Of a stretch of 64,000 nucleotides of DNA, positions 33,763 to 42,666 are shown piece after piece (the stretch's first letter is position 1; every line of letters starts with the position of its first letter). The DNA comes from an uncultured Azohydromonas sp. (GTDB taxonomy: Bacteria; Pseudomonadota; Gammaproteobacteria; Burkholderiales; Burkholderiaceae_C): positions 1-64,000 of the forward strand of contig NZ_CALAOH010000017.1 in the NCBI RefSeq assembly GCF_937926365.1. Reading direction: 5' to 3'. The notes beneath the pieces are model-generated. The model was not told where the DNA came from. It made no database searches and saw only the letters and a program-made list of their open reading frames with translations. A program made the position numbers and the translations under genes.

Positions 33763-34446
33763 TCAAGCGAGCTGGCCGCGAGGCGTGCCGCGCCGATCGG
33801 CGCGCAGGCGCACCCAGGGCTGCGCCGCCATCTGCCGGTCCTGCAGCCGCGACAGCAGCGCCAGCGCCAGCACCGCGCCCAGCAGCGCCATGAACATGTC
33901 GGCCTGGCTGTCGCCCAGGTCGCCCTGCATGCCCATGAAGTCCTGCAGCGGCTGCTGGAAGAACAGCGCCAGGCGCCATTGCAGGATCTCGTAGCACGCG
34001 CTCAGCGCCAGCGCCACGCTGGCCGCGAGCACGGCGGCCGCACTCCGGTGCGTCACCCAGGCGCATCGCAGCAGCAGCTCGCGCACCACCAGCGCCGGCA
34101 CGAAACCCTGCACGAAGTGGCCCAGCCGGTCATACGGGTTGCGCGAGAGGCCCAGTGCATCGGCCAGCCAGAAGCCCAGCGGTACGCGCTGGAAGCTGTA
34201 GGCCGCGCCGGTGAGCACCACCAGCGCGAACAGCGACAGCAGCAGGTAACTCAGCGGCGTCAGCGCAAAGCGCCGATGGCTCAGCACCAGCAGCGCCCCA
34301 ACCCCGAACACCGGCGCGGCCTCGGCCAGCCAGCCGAGGCGGTCGTAGGGCTGCAGCCCCGAGATGATCAGCGCCAGTCCCACCGCCAATGCGCAGGCGA
34401 CGGGCACGGCGCTGGGCAGCGAGGAGGCGCGGCTGGGGTACTGCAT
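33763..34446 (-). CDS. DUF2238 (YjdF-like) membrane protein
   Basis: A 227-residue inner-membrane protein with about six hydrophobic segments. Motifs of the DUF2238/YjdF family are visible: RNPYDRLGHFVQGFVPALV, ACYEILQW and QGDLGDSQADMFMALLGA. No function is established for the family. CGGAGA lies about 10 bases before the ATG. The 135 bp to the dodecin gene holds nothing recognisable. Confidence 0.85.
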   Translation of the reverse strand: MQYPSRASSLPSAVPVACALAVGLALIISGLQPYDRLGWLAEAAPVFGVGALLVLSHRRFALTPLSYLLLSLFALVVLTGAAYSFQRVPLGFWLADALGLSRNPYDRLGHFVQGFVPALVVRELLLRCAWVTHRSAAAVLAASVALALSACYEILQWRLALFFQQPLQDFMGMQGDLGDSQADMFMALLGAVLALALLSRLQDRQMAAQPWVRLRADRRGTPRGQLA

Positions 34447-34528
34447 GGTGGGGGTCTCCGAAAGGCGATCTGTGCCGTCCTGTCAACCCCCCGAGCATTC
34501 CAAGTGCCCGCCCCGGGTGGGTGTCCGA

Positions 34529-35941
34529 TCAGTGTCCGCCCAGGCGCTTGTGCAGTTGCTTCAGGAACCACCACACGCCGCCGACCACCGGGGCCACGGC
34601 CAGGCCCACCACCACGTCGGCCGGGGGCATGACGCTGGCCAGCGCCGGCACGCCCTTGGCCGCCTTGGCCAGGTAGCCCACCAGCCCCAGCGCGTAATAG
34701 CTGATGGCCACCACCGACAGGCCTTCCACCGTCTGCTGCAGCCGCAGCTGCAATTGCTGGCGGTGGGCGAACAGCTTGAACACTTCCTGGTTGGTCGCTT
34801 CGCGCTGCACCTCCACGCGCACGCGCGCCAAGCTGACAGCGCGGTTGATGCGGTCGGCCACGTCGGTGAGCCGCGCGTCGGTGCTCTCGCACAGCGCCAT
34901 GGCCGGTGCGAAGCGGCGGCCGAAGAAGCCCGAGAGCGTCTGCACGCCCTCGATGCGGCGCTCGCGCAGGTCCGCCAGGCGGCGCTGCACGATCTGGTGG
35001 TAGGCGCGCGTGGCCGAGAAGCGGTAGCGCGTGCGCGCCGCGCCGTGCTCGATCTCGGCGGCCAGCTTGGTCAGCGTCTCGAACGCGGCGGCGTCGTCGT
35101 GCTGGTCGTCGTTGGCCATGGCGTCCACGGTGCGCTGCAGCGTGCGCTCCAGGCTCGCCAGGGCCTGTGCCTCCTTCTGCGCCACCGGGAAGCCCAGCAT
35201 GGCCAGCATCCGGTAGGTCTCGATCTCGCACAGCCGCTGCGCCTCGCGCGCGGCCTGGTCGGTGGGCAGGCCCATGTCCAGCAGCACGAAGCGCGTGAAG
35301 CCGTCGCCGCGCAGGCGCAGGTCGGTGAAGACCACCGCCTGGCCGTCGGCGATGACGGCGCCCAGCAGCGGCGCGCCGTCCTCGCACATGTCGCCGCTGC
35401 AGCTGCCCAGCGCGGTGGCGATGCGCCGGCGCAGCCGCGGCAGGTTGTCCTCGTCGGCCCGCAGCAGCAGCACGTGGGCCGCGGCGATCATGGGCGTGCC
35501 CTCGGGCGGCGCCAGCGCGCGCACGAAGGCCGCGGGCAACAGCTCGGTGGCCGCGGCGTGTTCCAGCAGGTCGTCCAGCGCGCCGTCCTCGGGGGTGCCG
35601 CCGGGCAGGTGCAGCGGGCGGTTGACCTGCCAGCTCACGAACTCGCCGTGGCGCTCGAAGCGCATCTCGAAGCGCGGCGTGCGCAGCACGTGGTGCCGCG
35701 CCTGCGGCGGCGGCTCGGGCTCGCCGCAGGCACGGCACAGCTCGGCCAGCGCTCCTTCCGCCAGCGCCGCGCTCATGCCCCACTGGGCCCAGGACGACAC
35801 GACGCTGGGCGTGCGCACCGGCAGCGCCGGGCGCGCATGCAGCTCGCCGTGCAACTCGGTGTGGCTGCGCGGGAGCCAGGCGGCGGGGGGCGGCGCACTC
35901 AGTGCGGGCGAGGCGGGCGAAGACTCGGTCAAGGTGTTCAT
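34529..35941 (-). CDS. DUF3422-family membrane-anchored protein
   Basis: A 470-residue protein matching DUF3422, a family of unknown function. The large N-terminal part is soluble, with HTELHGELHARPALPV, SWQVNRPLHLPGG, RMLAMLGFPVAQKEA and a helical ARTRYRFSATRAYHQIVQRR region. The C-terminus has two hydrophobic helices (SVVAISYYALGLVGYL and VVVGLAVAPVVGGVWWFL), so it is anchored in the inner membrane. The ATG at 35941 is chosen over an in-frame TTG three codons earlier. It is divergent from plsY over 138 bp. Confidence 0.86.
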   Translation of the reverse strand: MNTLTESSPASPALSAPPPAAWLPRSHTELHGELHARPALPVRTPSVVSSWAQWGMSAALAEGALAELCRACGEPEPPPQARHHVLRTPRFEMRFERHGEFVSWQVNRPLHLPGGTPEDGALDDLLEHAAATELLPAAFVRALAPPEGTPMIAAAHVLLLRADEDNLPRLRRRIATALGSCSGDMCEDGAPLLGAVIADGQAVVFTDLRLRGDGFTRFVLLDMGLPTDQAAREAQRLCEIETYRMLAMLGFPVAQKEAQALASLERTLQRTVDAMANDDQHDDAAAFETLTKLAAEIEHGAARTRYRFSATRAYHQIVQRRLADLRERRIEGVQTLSGFFGRRFAPAMALCESTDARLTDVADRINRAVSLARVRVEVQREATNQEVFKLFAHRQQLQLRLQQTVEGLSVVAISYYALGLVGYLAKAAKGVPALASVMPPADVVVGLAVAPVVGGVWWFLKQLHKRLGGH

Positions 35942-36079
35942 GCGCTTCAAGGGGGCTGCCAGCGTGCCACTGTAATGGGCGCGCCTGACGGGACCGCGCC
36001 GCGCCTTGTCAAGGGGGCTCAGGGGGGCGCCGCTTACACTGGTGGGCTCTTAACTGTCTGCACACTGCAACCGAGGGAC

Positions 36080-36790
36080 ATGGAGCTGTTGGCTAGCCTG
36101 CTGGCGCTGGTGGGCGCGTACCTGCTGGGGTCGCTGTCCTTTGCCGTGATCGTGAGCCGGCTCATGGGCCTGTCGGACCCGCGCAGCTACGGATCGAAGA
36201 ACCCCGGGGCCACCAACGTGCTGCGCTCGGGCAACCGCAAGGCCGCGGCGCTGACGCTGCTGTTCGATGCGCTCAAGGGCACCGCCGCGGTGCTCATCGC
36301 CCAGGCCCTGGCGCCGCGCCTGGGCTTCTCGGACACCACCATTGCCTTCGTCGGCCTGGCGGCCTTCCTCGGCCACCTCTGGCCGGTGTTCTTCCACTTC
36401 AAGGGCGGCAAGGGCGTGGCCACGGCGCTGGGCGTGCTGCTGGCGCTCAACCCGCTGCTGGGCCTGGCGACGCTGGCGACCTGGCTGATCGTTGCGTACT
36501 TCTTCCGCTACTCGTCGCTGGCGGCCATCGTCGCGGCGCTGTTTGCCCCGTTCTACGAGCTGCTGATCTGGGGCGCGAGCCCCACGGCGCTGGCCGTGGC
36601 GGTGATGGGGCTGCTGCTGGTCTGGCGCCACAGCGGCAACATCAAGAAGCTGATGGCCGGCACCGAGAGCCGTATCGGCCAGAAGGCCGCCGCCGCACCG
36701 GGCGCGCATGCCGCGCCCGGCCACCACCCCGGCCCCGCGCATCCCCATGCGCCGGGCAAGCACCGCAACAAGCACAAAGGAGCGAAGTGA
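36080..36790 (+). CDS. plsY: Glycerol-3-phosphate acyltransferase PlsY
   Basis: Transfers an acyl group from acyl-phosphate to glycerol 3-phosphate, the first step of phospholipid synthesis, in the inner membrane. GSLSFAVIVSRLMG, the three PlsY motifs (GSKNPGATNVLR, FHFKGGKGVATALG) and the C-terminal HSGNIKKLMAGTESRIG are present. Length is 236 against the usual about 200, because the last about 33 residues form a His/Pro/Gly/Ala-rich tail. GAGGG precedes the ATG. The stop overlaps the ridA start (TGATG). Confidence 0.95.
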   Translation: MELLASLLALVGAYLLGSLSFAVIVSRLMGLSDPRSYGSKNPGATNVLRSGNRKAAALTLLFDALKGTAAVLIAQALAPRLGFSDTTIAFVGLAAFLGHLWPVFFHFKGGKGVATALGVLLALNPLLGLATLATWLIVAYFFRYSSLAAIVAALFAPFYELLIWGASPTALAVAVMGLLLVWRHSGNIKKLMAGTESRIGQKAAAAPGAHAAPGHHPGPAHPHAPGKHRNKHKGAK

Positions 36791-37134
36791 TGGTCCAACG
36801 CTACGACGTCGGTTCCCGCCTGTCGGAGATGGCCGTGCACAACGGCACCGTGTACCTGGCCGGCCAGGTGCCCACCGATGCCACCCAGGACATCGGCGGC
36901 CAGACCCGCCAGGTGCTGGACCAGATCGACGCGCTGCTGGCGCGCGCCCACACCGACAAGAGCCGGCTGCTGATGGTGCAGATCTTCTTGACGGACCTGG
37001 CCGACTTCCCCGGCATGAACGCCGTCTGGGATGAATGGGTGGCCGAAGGCAACGCGCCCCCGCGCGCCACGGTGCAGGCCCAGCTCGCCAACCCGGAGTG
37101 GAAGATCGAGATCGTGGCGACGGCCGCGCTCTGA
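36790..37134 (+). CDS. RidA-family enamine/imine deaminase
   Basis: A 114-residue protein of the RidA/YjgF family, which hydrolyses reactive enamine/imine intermediates. YLAGQVPTDATQDIGGQTRQ and the arginine-containing APPRATVQAQL segment are family-typical, although the C-terminus is somewhat divergent from classical RidA. The ATG overlaps the plsY stop by one base; AAGGAG lies in the plsY 3' end at proper spacing. A bidirectional terminator follows. Confidence 0.88.
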   Translation: MVQRYDVGSRLSEMAVHNGTVYLAGQVPTDATQDIGGQTRQVLDQIDALLARAHTDKSRLLMVQIFLTDLADFPGMNAVWDEWVAEGNAPPRATVQAQLANPEWKIEIVATAAL

Positions 37135-37149
37135 CCCTCTGCCGCCCAT

Positions 37150-37178
37150 GAAAACGGCCGCCCTCGGGCGGCCGTTTC
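37150..37178. terminator. Bidirectional intrinsic terminator between ridA and the YciO gene
   Basis: AAACGGCCGCCC and GGGCGGCCGTTT (37152-37163 and 37166-37177) are perfect complements with a minimal loop. There is an A-run on the left and a T-rich end on the right, so it works for both convergent genes. Confidence 0.88.
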
Positions 37179-37193
37179 GTCTTGCGGCCTGGG

Positions 37194-37823
37194 TCAGAAA
37201 TCCAGCCCCAGCTCCGACGCATCCCCCCGCCCTTGCCGCACCAGCACGGGCTCGTCGCCGGAGAGGTCGATCACGGTGGTGGGCGCCATCGGGCAAGCGC
37301 CCGAGTCCAGCACGGCCTCGACCTGCTTCTGCAGCCGCTCACGGATCTCCTGCGGGTCGTTCAGCGGATCCTCGTCGCCGGGCAGGATCAGCGTGGTCGC
37401 CAGCAGCGGCTGGCCCAGCTGCTCCAGCAGCGCCTGTGTCACGCGGTGCTCGGGTACGCGCAGGCCGATGGTGCGCCGCGAGGGATGGCTCAGCCGGCGC
37501 GGCACCTCCTTGGTCGCCTCCAGGATGAAGGTGAAGGGCCCCGGCGTGGCCAGCTTCAGCAGCCGGTACTGATGGTTGTCCACCCGGGCGTAGCTGGCGA
37601 GCTCGGAGAGGTCGCGGCACAGCAGCGTGAGGTGGTGCTTCTCGTCCACCTGCCGGATGCGGCGCAGCTTCTCCGCCGCCGCCTTGTCGTCCAGCTGGCA
37701 CACCAGCGCGTAGCTGGAGTCGGTGGGCACGGCGCAGATGCCGCCGCCTTGCAGCATCTGCGCCGCCTGCTTCAGCAGCCGCGGCTGCGGGTTCTCGGGG
37801 TGGAGCTCGAAGTATTGGGACAT
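37194..37823 (-). CDS. YciO/YrdC/Sua5-family protein
   Basis: A 209-residue YrdC-domain protein, the fold of threonylcarbamoyl-AMP synthase. GGICAVPTDSSYALVCQ, RRIRQVDEKHHLTLLCRDL, TPGPFTFILEATKEVPRRL and RTIGLRVPEH are typical of YciO rather than TsaC. In E. coli yciO neighbours the PHP phosphatase gene rnm (trpH), and the same pairing occurs here, so YciO is the better name. Its exact function is not settled. A REP-like element separates it from the PHP gene. Confidence 0.88.
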   Translation of the reverse strand: MSQYFELHPENPQPRLLKQAAQMLQGGGICAVPTDSSYALVCQLDDKAAAEKLRRIRQVDEKHHLTLLCRDLSELASYARVDNHQYRLLKLATPGPFTFILEATKEVPRRLSHPSRRTIGLRVPEHRVTQALLEQLGQPLLATTLILPGDEDPLNDPQEIRERLQKQVEAVLDSGACPMAPTTVIDLSGDEPVLVRQGRGDASELGLDF

Positions 37824-37840
37824 GCTTTTTGTTGTCGATT

Positions 37841-37915
37841 CCGTTCGGGCTGAGCTTGTCGAAACCCTGCGGCCCGGCCAAGCTGCTGGCCCTTCGACAA
37901 GCTCAGGGCGAACGG
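37841..37915. repeat. REP-like palindromic element, copy 2
   Basis: Arms at 37841-37863 and 37893-37915 share the core TTCGACAAGCTCAG and the outer CCGTTCG/CGAACGG. It lies between the PHP and YciO genes, just upstream of the YciO start on the minus strand. It is close in sequence and loop to copy 1 at 23505. Confidence 0.87.
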
Positions 37916-37928
37916 AAAGAGGTTTGCG

Positions 37929-38795
37929 TCAGGGCGTGTGCACCCGCTCGGCCAGCATTTCCCACACCGGGATCAGCTTCGGCGGCAGTAGCGGCAGGGT
38001 GCCGATGTCGGTATGGCTTTCGTCGGGACTGTGGAAATCGCTGCCGCGCGAGGCGTAGAGGCCGAGTTCCAGCGCCAGGGCGGCGTACTTGCCGTATTCG
38101 TCGGGGCGGTGGCTGCCGGTGACCACTTCCACCCCTTCGCCACCCAGGGACTTGAACTCGCTGAAGAAGGCGTGCTCCTCCAGCGGCGTGAAGTGGTAGC
38201 GCCCGGGATGCGCGATGACGGCCATGCCGCCGGCGCCGCGTATCCAGCGCACCGCGTCGGCCAGCGTCGCCCAGCGGTGCGGCACGAAGCCGGGCTTGCC
38301 CTCGGCCAGGTAGTGGCGGAAGACCTCCGGCGTGCTGGCGCACACGCCGGTCTCCACCAGGAAGCGCGCGAAGTGCGTGCGCGAGACCAGCTCGGGGTTG
38401 CCCGCGTACTTCAGCGCGCCCTCGTAGGCGCCCTCGATACCCACCGCCGCCAGCGCCTGCGCCATCTCGCGCGCGCGCTGGCCGCGCCCGCCGCGTGTGG
38501 CCTCCAGGCCCTCGCGCAGCGTCGGATCGTCGATGTCGAAGCCCAGCCCGACGATGTGCACCGTCTTGCCGGCAAAGGTCACCGAGATCTCCACGCCGCT
38601 GAGGAAGGGCATTCCCAGCTCCAGCGCCGCGCGGCGCGCGCGGTGCTGGCCGCCGATTTCGTCGTGGTCCGTGAGGGACCACAGCTGCACGCCGTTGGCG
38701 TGCGCCCGGGCCGCCACGCCTTCCGGGCTCAACGTGCCGTCGGACACGTCGGAGTGGCAGTGCAGGTCGGCGTTGAGTGCAAGGGCTTCGATCAC
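37929..38795 (-). CDS. rnm: PHP-domain 3',5'-nucleotide phosphatase (RNase AM-like)
   Basis: A 288-residue PHP-fold metallophosphatase, related to E. coli YciV/TrpH (RNase AM). The metal ligands are in DLHCHSDVSDG, SLTDHDEIGG, GVEIS, IAHPGRY and GSDFHSPDE. It starts at GTG; there is no better ATG before the conserved LHCHS. The YciO-type gene follows it on the same strand. Probable substrates are nucleoside 3',5'-bisphosphates or RNA 5' ends, by family. Confidence 0.9.
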   Translation of the reverse strand: MIEALALNADLHCHSDVSDGTLSPEGVAARAHANGVQLWSLTDHDEIGGQHRARRAALELGMPFLSGVEISVTFAGKTVHIVGLGFDIDDPTLREGLEATRGGRGQRAREMAQALAAVGIEGAYEGALKYAGNPELVSRTHFARFLVETGVCASTPEVFRHYLAEGKPGFVPHRWATLADAVRWIRGAGGMAVIAHPGRYHFTPLEEHAFFSEFKSLGGEGVEVVTGSHRPDEYGKYAALALELGLYASRGSDFHSPDESHTDIGTLPLLPPKLIPVWEMLAERVHTP

Positions 38796-38894
38796 TGGAG
38801 GATTGTAGGCAGCGGGGTCCTGGCGGAACTTACGCGGCTTGGTGGCGCGGATGGCGCCCCGGCCGCGACCGGACCGGGACGCCCGGGCCGCGCT

Positions 38895-40313
38895 TCAGCG
38901 CTGCACCCGCAGGATCTGGCCGGGGTTCTCGTCCGTGATCAGGTACAGCCAGCCATCGGGCCCCTGGCGCACGTCGCGCACCCGCTTGCCCAAGTCGCCG
39001 AACAGCCGCTCGCGGGTGGCGACGCCGGTGCCGCCGGGCGTGAGCCGCCACACCGCCCGGTCCAGCATGGCCGCCACGAACAGGCTGCCCTGCCACTCGG
39101 GGAACTTGTCGCCCGTGTAGAAGCTGATGCCCCCGGGCGCGATGGAGATGGGCACCCACCAGCTCAGCGGCTGCTGCAGGCCCTCCGCCGCGGAGGCGCC
39201 GCCCACGGGGGTGCAGCTGTCCACCGGCGTGGCGCCGTACTCGCAACCGTAGGAGATCAGCGGCCAGCCGTAGTTGAACCCGGGCTGCACGATGTTGATT
39301 TCGTCGCCGCCCTGCGGACCGTGCTCCGCTTCCCAGAGCGCGCCGGTGACGGGATGGAAAGCCAGGCCCTGCGGATTGCGGTGGCCGATGCTCCAGATCT
39401 CGGGTGCGCCGCTGCCGACGGCGTAGGGGTTGCCCGGTGCCGGTGCACCGTCGGTGGTGATGCGCGCGATCTTGCCGATGCCGCTCGCCGGGTCCTGTGC
39501 CTGGCCGCGCGTGCCGGCTTCGAAGCGGTCGCCCAGCGTCACCAGCAGCGCACCGCTGGCATCGAACAGCAGCCGCCCGCCGTAGTTGCGCTCGCCGTTG
39601 ACCTTCGGCTCCTGGGTGTAGATCTTGCGCCCCTGCTCCAGGCTGGCCAGGTCCGCCGAGAGCTCGGCGCGCCACACCGCCAGGCCGCTGGCGCCGCCGC
39701 TGCCTTCCTCGACGTAGCTGAGATAGACGCGCCGGTTGGTGGCGAAGGCCGGGTCCAGCACCACGTCGAACAGGCCGGCCTGCAGCGGAGGGTTCGCGTT
39801 CTGGTTGCTGGCGAAGATCCGGGGCAGCCCGGTGATGGGCGCCGAGAGCCTGCTGCCGTCGGCGCTGAGATGGCGCAGCCGCCCGGGCCGCTCCGTCACC
39901 AGCATCGACCCGTCCGGCAGGAAGGCCAGGCTCCACGGGTGCACCAGGTTGCCGCGCAACGTCGAAATCTTGGCCGGTCCGGGTTCGGCAGGCGCCGGGG
40001 CTGGCGGCGCGGGTTCGGGCGCCGGAGACGGCGTCGCTGGCTCCGGCACGGGCGCCGCAGGTTCGGGCGCCGGAGACGGCGGTACGGACGGCGCGGGGTC
40101 CGGCGAGGGTGCGGTCACCGGGGCCCCCACGGGCCCGGCGGTCCCACCGCCGCCACCACCACCGCCACCGCAGCCGGTCGTGGCCAGGGCCACCGCCACG
40201 GCGGCGCTCCAGAGCCACTGCACGCGCCGGGGCAGCGAAGAAGCCGATGCGCCCGCATCGGCGCACGCCGGGGCGCGGGGGCAGTCCAGAAGACGGGGAG
40301 TATGGTTTTTCAT
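38895..40313 (-). CDS. PQQ-type soluble sugar dehydrogenase, lipoprotein-like (1)
   Basis: Predicted periplasmic six-bladed beta-propeller of the GDH-B/Asd (YliI) family, which oxidises aldose sugars with pyrroloquinoline quinone. It has 472 residues. Residues 30-48 form a hydrophobic segment ending TTGC48, a possible lipobox although imperfect, followed by nine glycines and a Pro/Glu/Ala-rich linker to about 115. The catalytic domain has NLVHPWSLAFLPDGSMLVTE, RNYGGRLLF, GHRNPQGLAFHP, AEHGPQGGDEIN and NYGWPLISYGCEYG. AGGGGA precedes the ATG. It is 13 bp downstream of a paralogue, so the two form an operon. Confidence 0.9.
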   Translation of the reverse strand: MKNHTPRLLDCPRAPACADAGASASSLPRRVQWLWSAAVAVALATTGCGGGGGGGGGTAGPVGAPVTAPSPDPAPSVPPSPAPEPAAPVPEPATPSPAPEPAPPAPAPAEPGPAKISTLRGNLVHPWSLAFLPDGSMLVTERPGRLRHLSADGSRLSAPITGLPRIFASNQNANPPLQAGLFDVVLDPAFATNRRVYLSYVEEGSGGASGLAVWRAELSADLASLEQGRKIYTQEPKVNGERNYGGRLLFDASGALLVTLGDRFEAGTRGQAQDPASGIGKIARITTDGAPAPGNPYAVGSGAPEIWSIGHRNPQGLAFHPVTGALWEAEHGPQGGDEINIVQPGFNYGWPLISYGCEYGATPVDSCTPVGGASAAEGLQQPLSWWVPISIAPGGISFYTGDKFPEWQGSLFVAAMLDRAVWRLTPGGTGVATRERLFGDLGKRVRDVRQGPDGWLYLITDENPGQILRVQR

Positions 40314-40326
40314 GGCGAGTCCCCTC

Positions 40327-41595
40327 TCAGCGTGCGATGCGCAGGATGCGGCCGTTGTCCTCGTCGGTCAGCACGATCAGAGCACCGTCGGGCGCTTGCT
40401 TCACCTGGCGCATGCGCCGGCCCAGGCCGCGGTACAGGGCCGAGCGCGACACGACCTTGCGGCCATTGATGACCAGGCGCCACAGGGCCTGGTCCTTGAG
40501 TGCGGCCACGAAGAGGTTGCCGCGCCATTCGGGGAACATCGCTCCGCTGTAGAAGCCGATGCCGCTGGGCGCGATGGAGGTCGGCACCCACCAGGTCTGC
40601 GGTTGCTCCAAGCCGGCTGCGACGCTTTGTCCGCCGACCGGGGTGCAGTTGCCTACCGGAGTGCCGTACTCGCAGCCATAGGAGATGCGTGGCCAGCCGT
40701 AATGCTGGCCGCGCTCGATGACATTGACCTCGTCACCACCCTGCGGCCCGTGCTCGGCCGCCCACAGGTCACCCGTGAAGGGGTTCACTGCCAAGCCCTG
40801 CGGGTTGCGGTGGCCGCGGCTCCAGATCTCGGGCCGCGCACCGGCCTGGCCGAACCAGGGGTTGTCCGCCGGCACACTGCCGTCGCGGTTGATGCGCACG
40901 ATCTTGCCGTGGTGCGAGCCCAGCCACTGCGCCTTGAGGCGCTGGCCGCTGGTGAAATGGTCGCCCAGCGTGACGAAGAGCTTGTTGCCGTTCAGCGCCA
41001 TGCGCCCACCGTAGTTGGCGACGCTGACGCCGACCGGTACCTTGGGCGCGGCGCGGAAGATCACGCGCAGGTCGCGCAGGCTGTTGTTCACCAGCCGTGC
41101 GCGCGCCACGGCGATGCCCACGGCGTTGTACTGCGGCCCGGTGCCGCGCTCGGTGTAGCTGAGGTAGACCCAGTTGTCGCCGCCGAGCTGCTCCGTGAGC
41201 ACGTCCAGCATGCCGCCCTGTCCACCGACGAAGATGCGCGGCGGCAGCCCGGTGATGTTGACGATGCTGTTGCCGTTGGCGCTGATGCGGCGCAACCGCC
41301 CCGCGCGCTCGGTCACGAGCATGCTGCCGTCACCCAGGAAATCCACCCCCCAGGGATGGTTGAGCCCGGTACGCAGCGTTTGCGCGGCCGGTAGCGTCTC
41401 GGCCGCAGCTTCGGCTGCGTGCTCCAGGGCCATCGGCGCCTCGGTGGCACTGCCAGCATCGCCCCCACCGCCGCAGCCCGGCAGCATTGCCGCCAAGCCC
41501 GCCATTCCACCCCAACCGGCGAACCGGTTGAGCGCTTGGCGCCGCGAGCAATTCGCGGCCAGCACGGACTCACCCGCGCATTGCAGATCACGCAT
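40327..41595 (-). CDS. PQQ-type soluble sugar dehydrogenase, Tat lipoprotein-like (2)
   Basis: Paralogue of the next gene, 422 residues. The N-terminus has a Tat-type SRRQAL (17-22), a hydrophobic stretch and a lipobox LPGC41 followed by glycines, suggesting folded export and lipid anchoring. The propeller contains LNHPWGVDFLGDGSMLVTER, GHRNPQGLAVNP, AEHGPQGGDEVN and HYGWPRISYGCEYG. The ATG at 41595 with GAGG five bases upstream is preferred over the ATG 24 codons earlier. Together with its neighbour it points to periplasmic sugar oxidation, which needs PQQ from the cell or the surroundings. Confidence 0.9.
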   Translation of the reverse strand: MRDLQCAGESVLAANCSRRQALNRFAGWGGMAGLAAMLPGCGGGGDAGSATEAPMALEHAAEAAAETLPAAQTLRTGLNHPWGVDFLGDGSMLVTERAGRLRRISANGNSIVNITGLPPRIFVGGQGGMLDVLTEQLGGDNWVYLSYTERGTGPQYNAVGIAVARARLVNNSLRDLRVIFRAAPKVPVGVSVANYGGRMALNGNKLFVTLGDHFTSGQRLKAQWLGSHHGKIVRINRDGSVPADNPWFGQAGARPEIWSRGHRNPQGLAVNPFTGDLWAAEHGPQGGDEVNVIERGQHYGWPRISYGCEYGTPVGNCTPVGGQSVAAGLEQPQTWWVPTSIAPSGIGFYSGAMFPEWRGNLFVAALKDQALWRLVINGRKVVSRSALYRGLGRRMRQVKQAPDGALIVLTDEDNGRILRIAR

Positions 41596-41763
41596 ACGCA
41601 CCTCAACGACGTTTTTTCCGAACACGCTGTCCGTCCGGGGCCGCTTCGTGTGGCGGTAGGACGACATGCGTTTTCAGCAGTTGACGTGCCCAGCGTGGGG
41701 CTTGCCCACGGGCGCGACGCAGCCGGTGCCGCGGCCTGGGACCGCGGGCCGCGCCGCGGTCGC

Positions 41764-42666
41764 TCAGGGCGCGCGGCGTGCGCCCTTGCGGTGGGACGAC
41801 CTGTGGCGCAGGGCCACCGCGGCGCCCAGCGCCGCCCCCACCAGCGCCAGCGAGCCGGGCTCGGGAACGGCGTGGCTTTGCGGGGGCGAAACCAGCCCGC
41901 CGGCGGGCTCCGACAGGCCACCCTGGGGCGAGGAATTGAAGCCGCCGTCGCCCGCCGGACGCACGTAGACGCTCAGGTGCGAGAGGTCCTGGCGCACGCC
42001 ATTGACGTTGAAGGAGGGCGAGAGCCAGGTGCCGCCGCCGGAACCGTCGAAGGCGACATCGTGAAAGTAGTAAAGGCCGTAGCCGTTGCCGGACTTCAGC
42101 GCGACCACCATGTCGAGCAGGACCGGGTCGGTACCCATCCCGGTGCCCGTGAGCGTCCAGTGGCCTGCGGGGGCCTGGGCGCCCGCGTCCACGGAGAACC
42201 TGATGCCCAGCACCTGGTTGGACACGTTGTTGCCCCCGGTGTTGTCCTTGGCCGCCAACATCCAGCCGCTGCCCCAGCTCAGGCCCAGGTCGTCGATGCC
42301 CTTGTCGTTGCCGGGGACCAGGCCGTAGAAGTCGTTGGCCGCGGCCAGCTCGGTGTACGCATCGGCGCCGTAGGTCATGCCGCTGCTGTCGGGTACGGCA
42401 CCTTCGCCTGCCGCGCCGCTGTCATTGGGAACATCGCTCCAACCGGGCGAGGCGTTGTTGCCGTTGCCCTGGCCATTGCCCTGGCCCTGGCCCTTGCCCT
42501 GGCCCTTGCCGTGACCCTGACCGGTGGAGGTGGCGGCGCTGGACGGGGGGATGCTGGAAGCGTTGACGGTGCCGGAGGCCATGAGAGGCGCCGCATGCAC
42601 CGAGATGGCGGCACTGCCGAGAAGGGCTGCACCGAGAAGCCAACTGGCCTTCCGCTGGATGCCCAT
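41764..42666 (-). CDS. PEP-CTERM sorting-domain protein
   Basis: Exported protein of 300 residues. The signal peptide is residues 1-26 (ending VHA). After it comes a Gly/Gln/Lys/Asn repeat region, GQGHGKGQGKGQGQGNGQGN. The C-terminus has the sorting signal VPEPGSLALVGAALGAAVAL followed by the basic RHRSSHRK. Such proteins are processed by an exosortase, usually linked to exopolysaccharide production; the exosortase itself is not in the window. GAGGCAGG precedes the ATG. The body has no family I recognise. Confidence 0.9.
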   Translation of the reverse strand: MGIQRKASWLLGAALLGSAAISVHAAPLMASGTVNASSIPPSSAATSTGQGHGKGQGKGQGQGNGQGNGNNASPGWSDVPNDSGAAGEGAVPDSSGMTYGADAYTELAAANDFYGLVPGNDKGIDDLGLSWGSGWMLAAKDNTGGNNVSNQVLGIRFSVDAGAQAPAGHWTLTGTGMGTDPVLLDMVVALKSGNGYGLYYFHDVAFDGSGGGTWLSPSFNVNGVRQDLSHLSVYVRPAGDGGFNSSPQGGLSEPAGGLVSPPQSHAVPEPGSLALVGAALGAAVALRHRSSHRKGARRAP

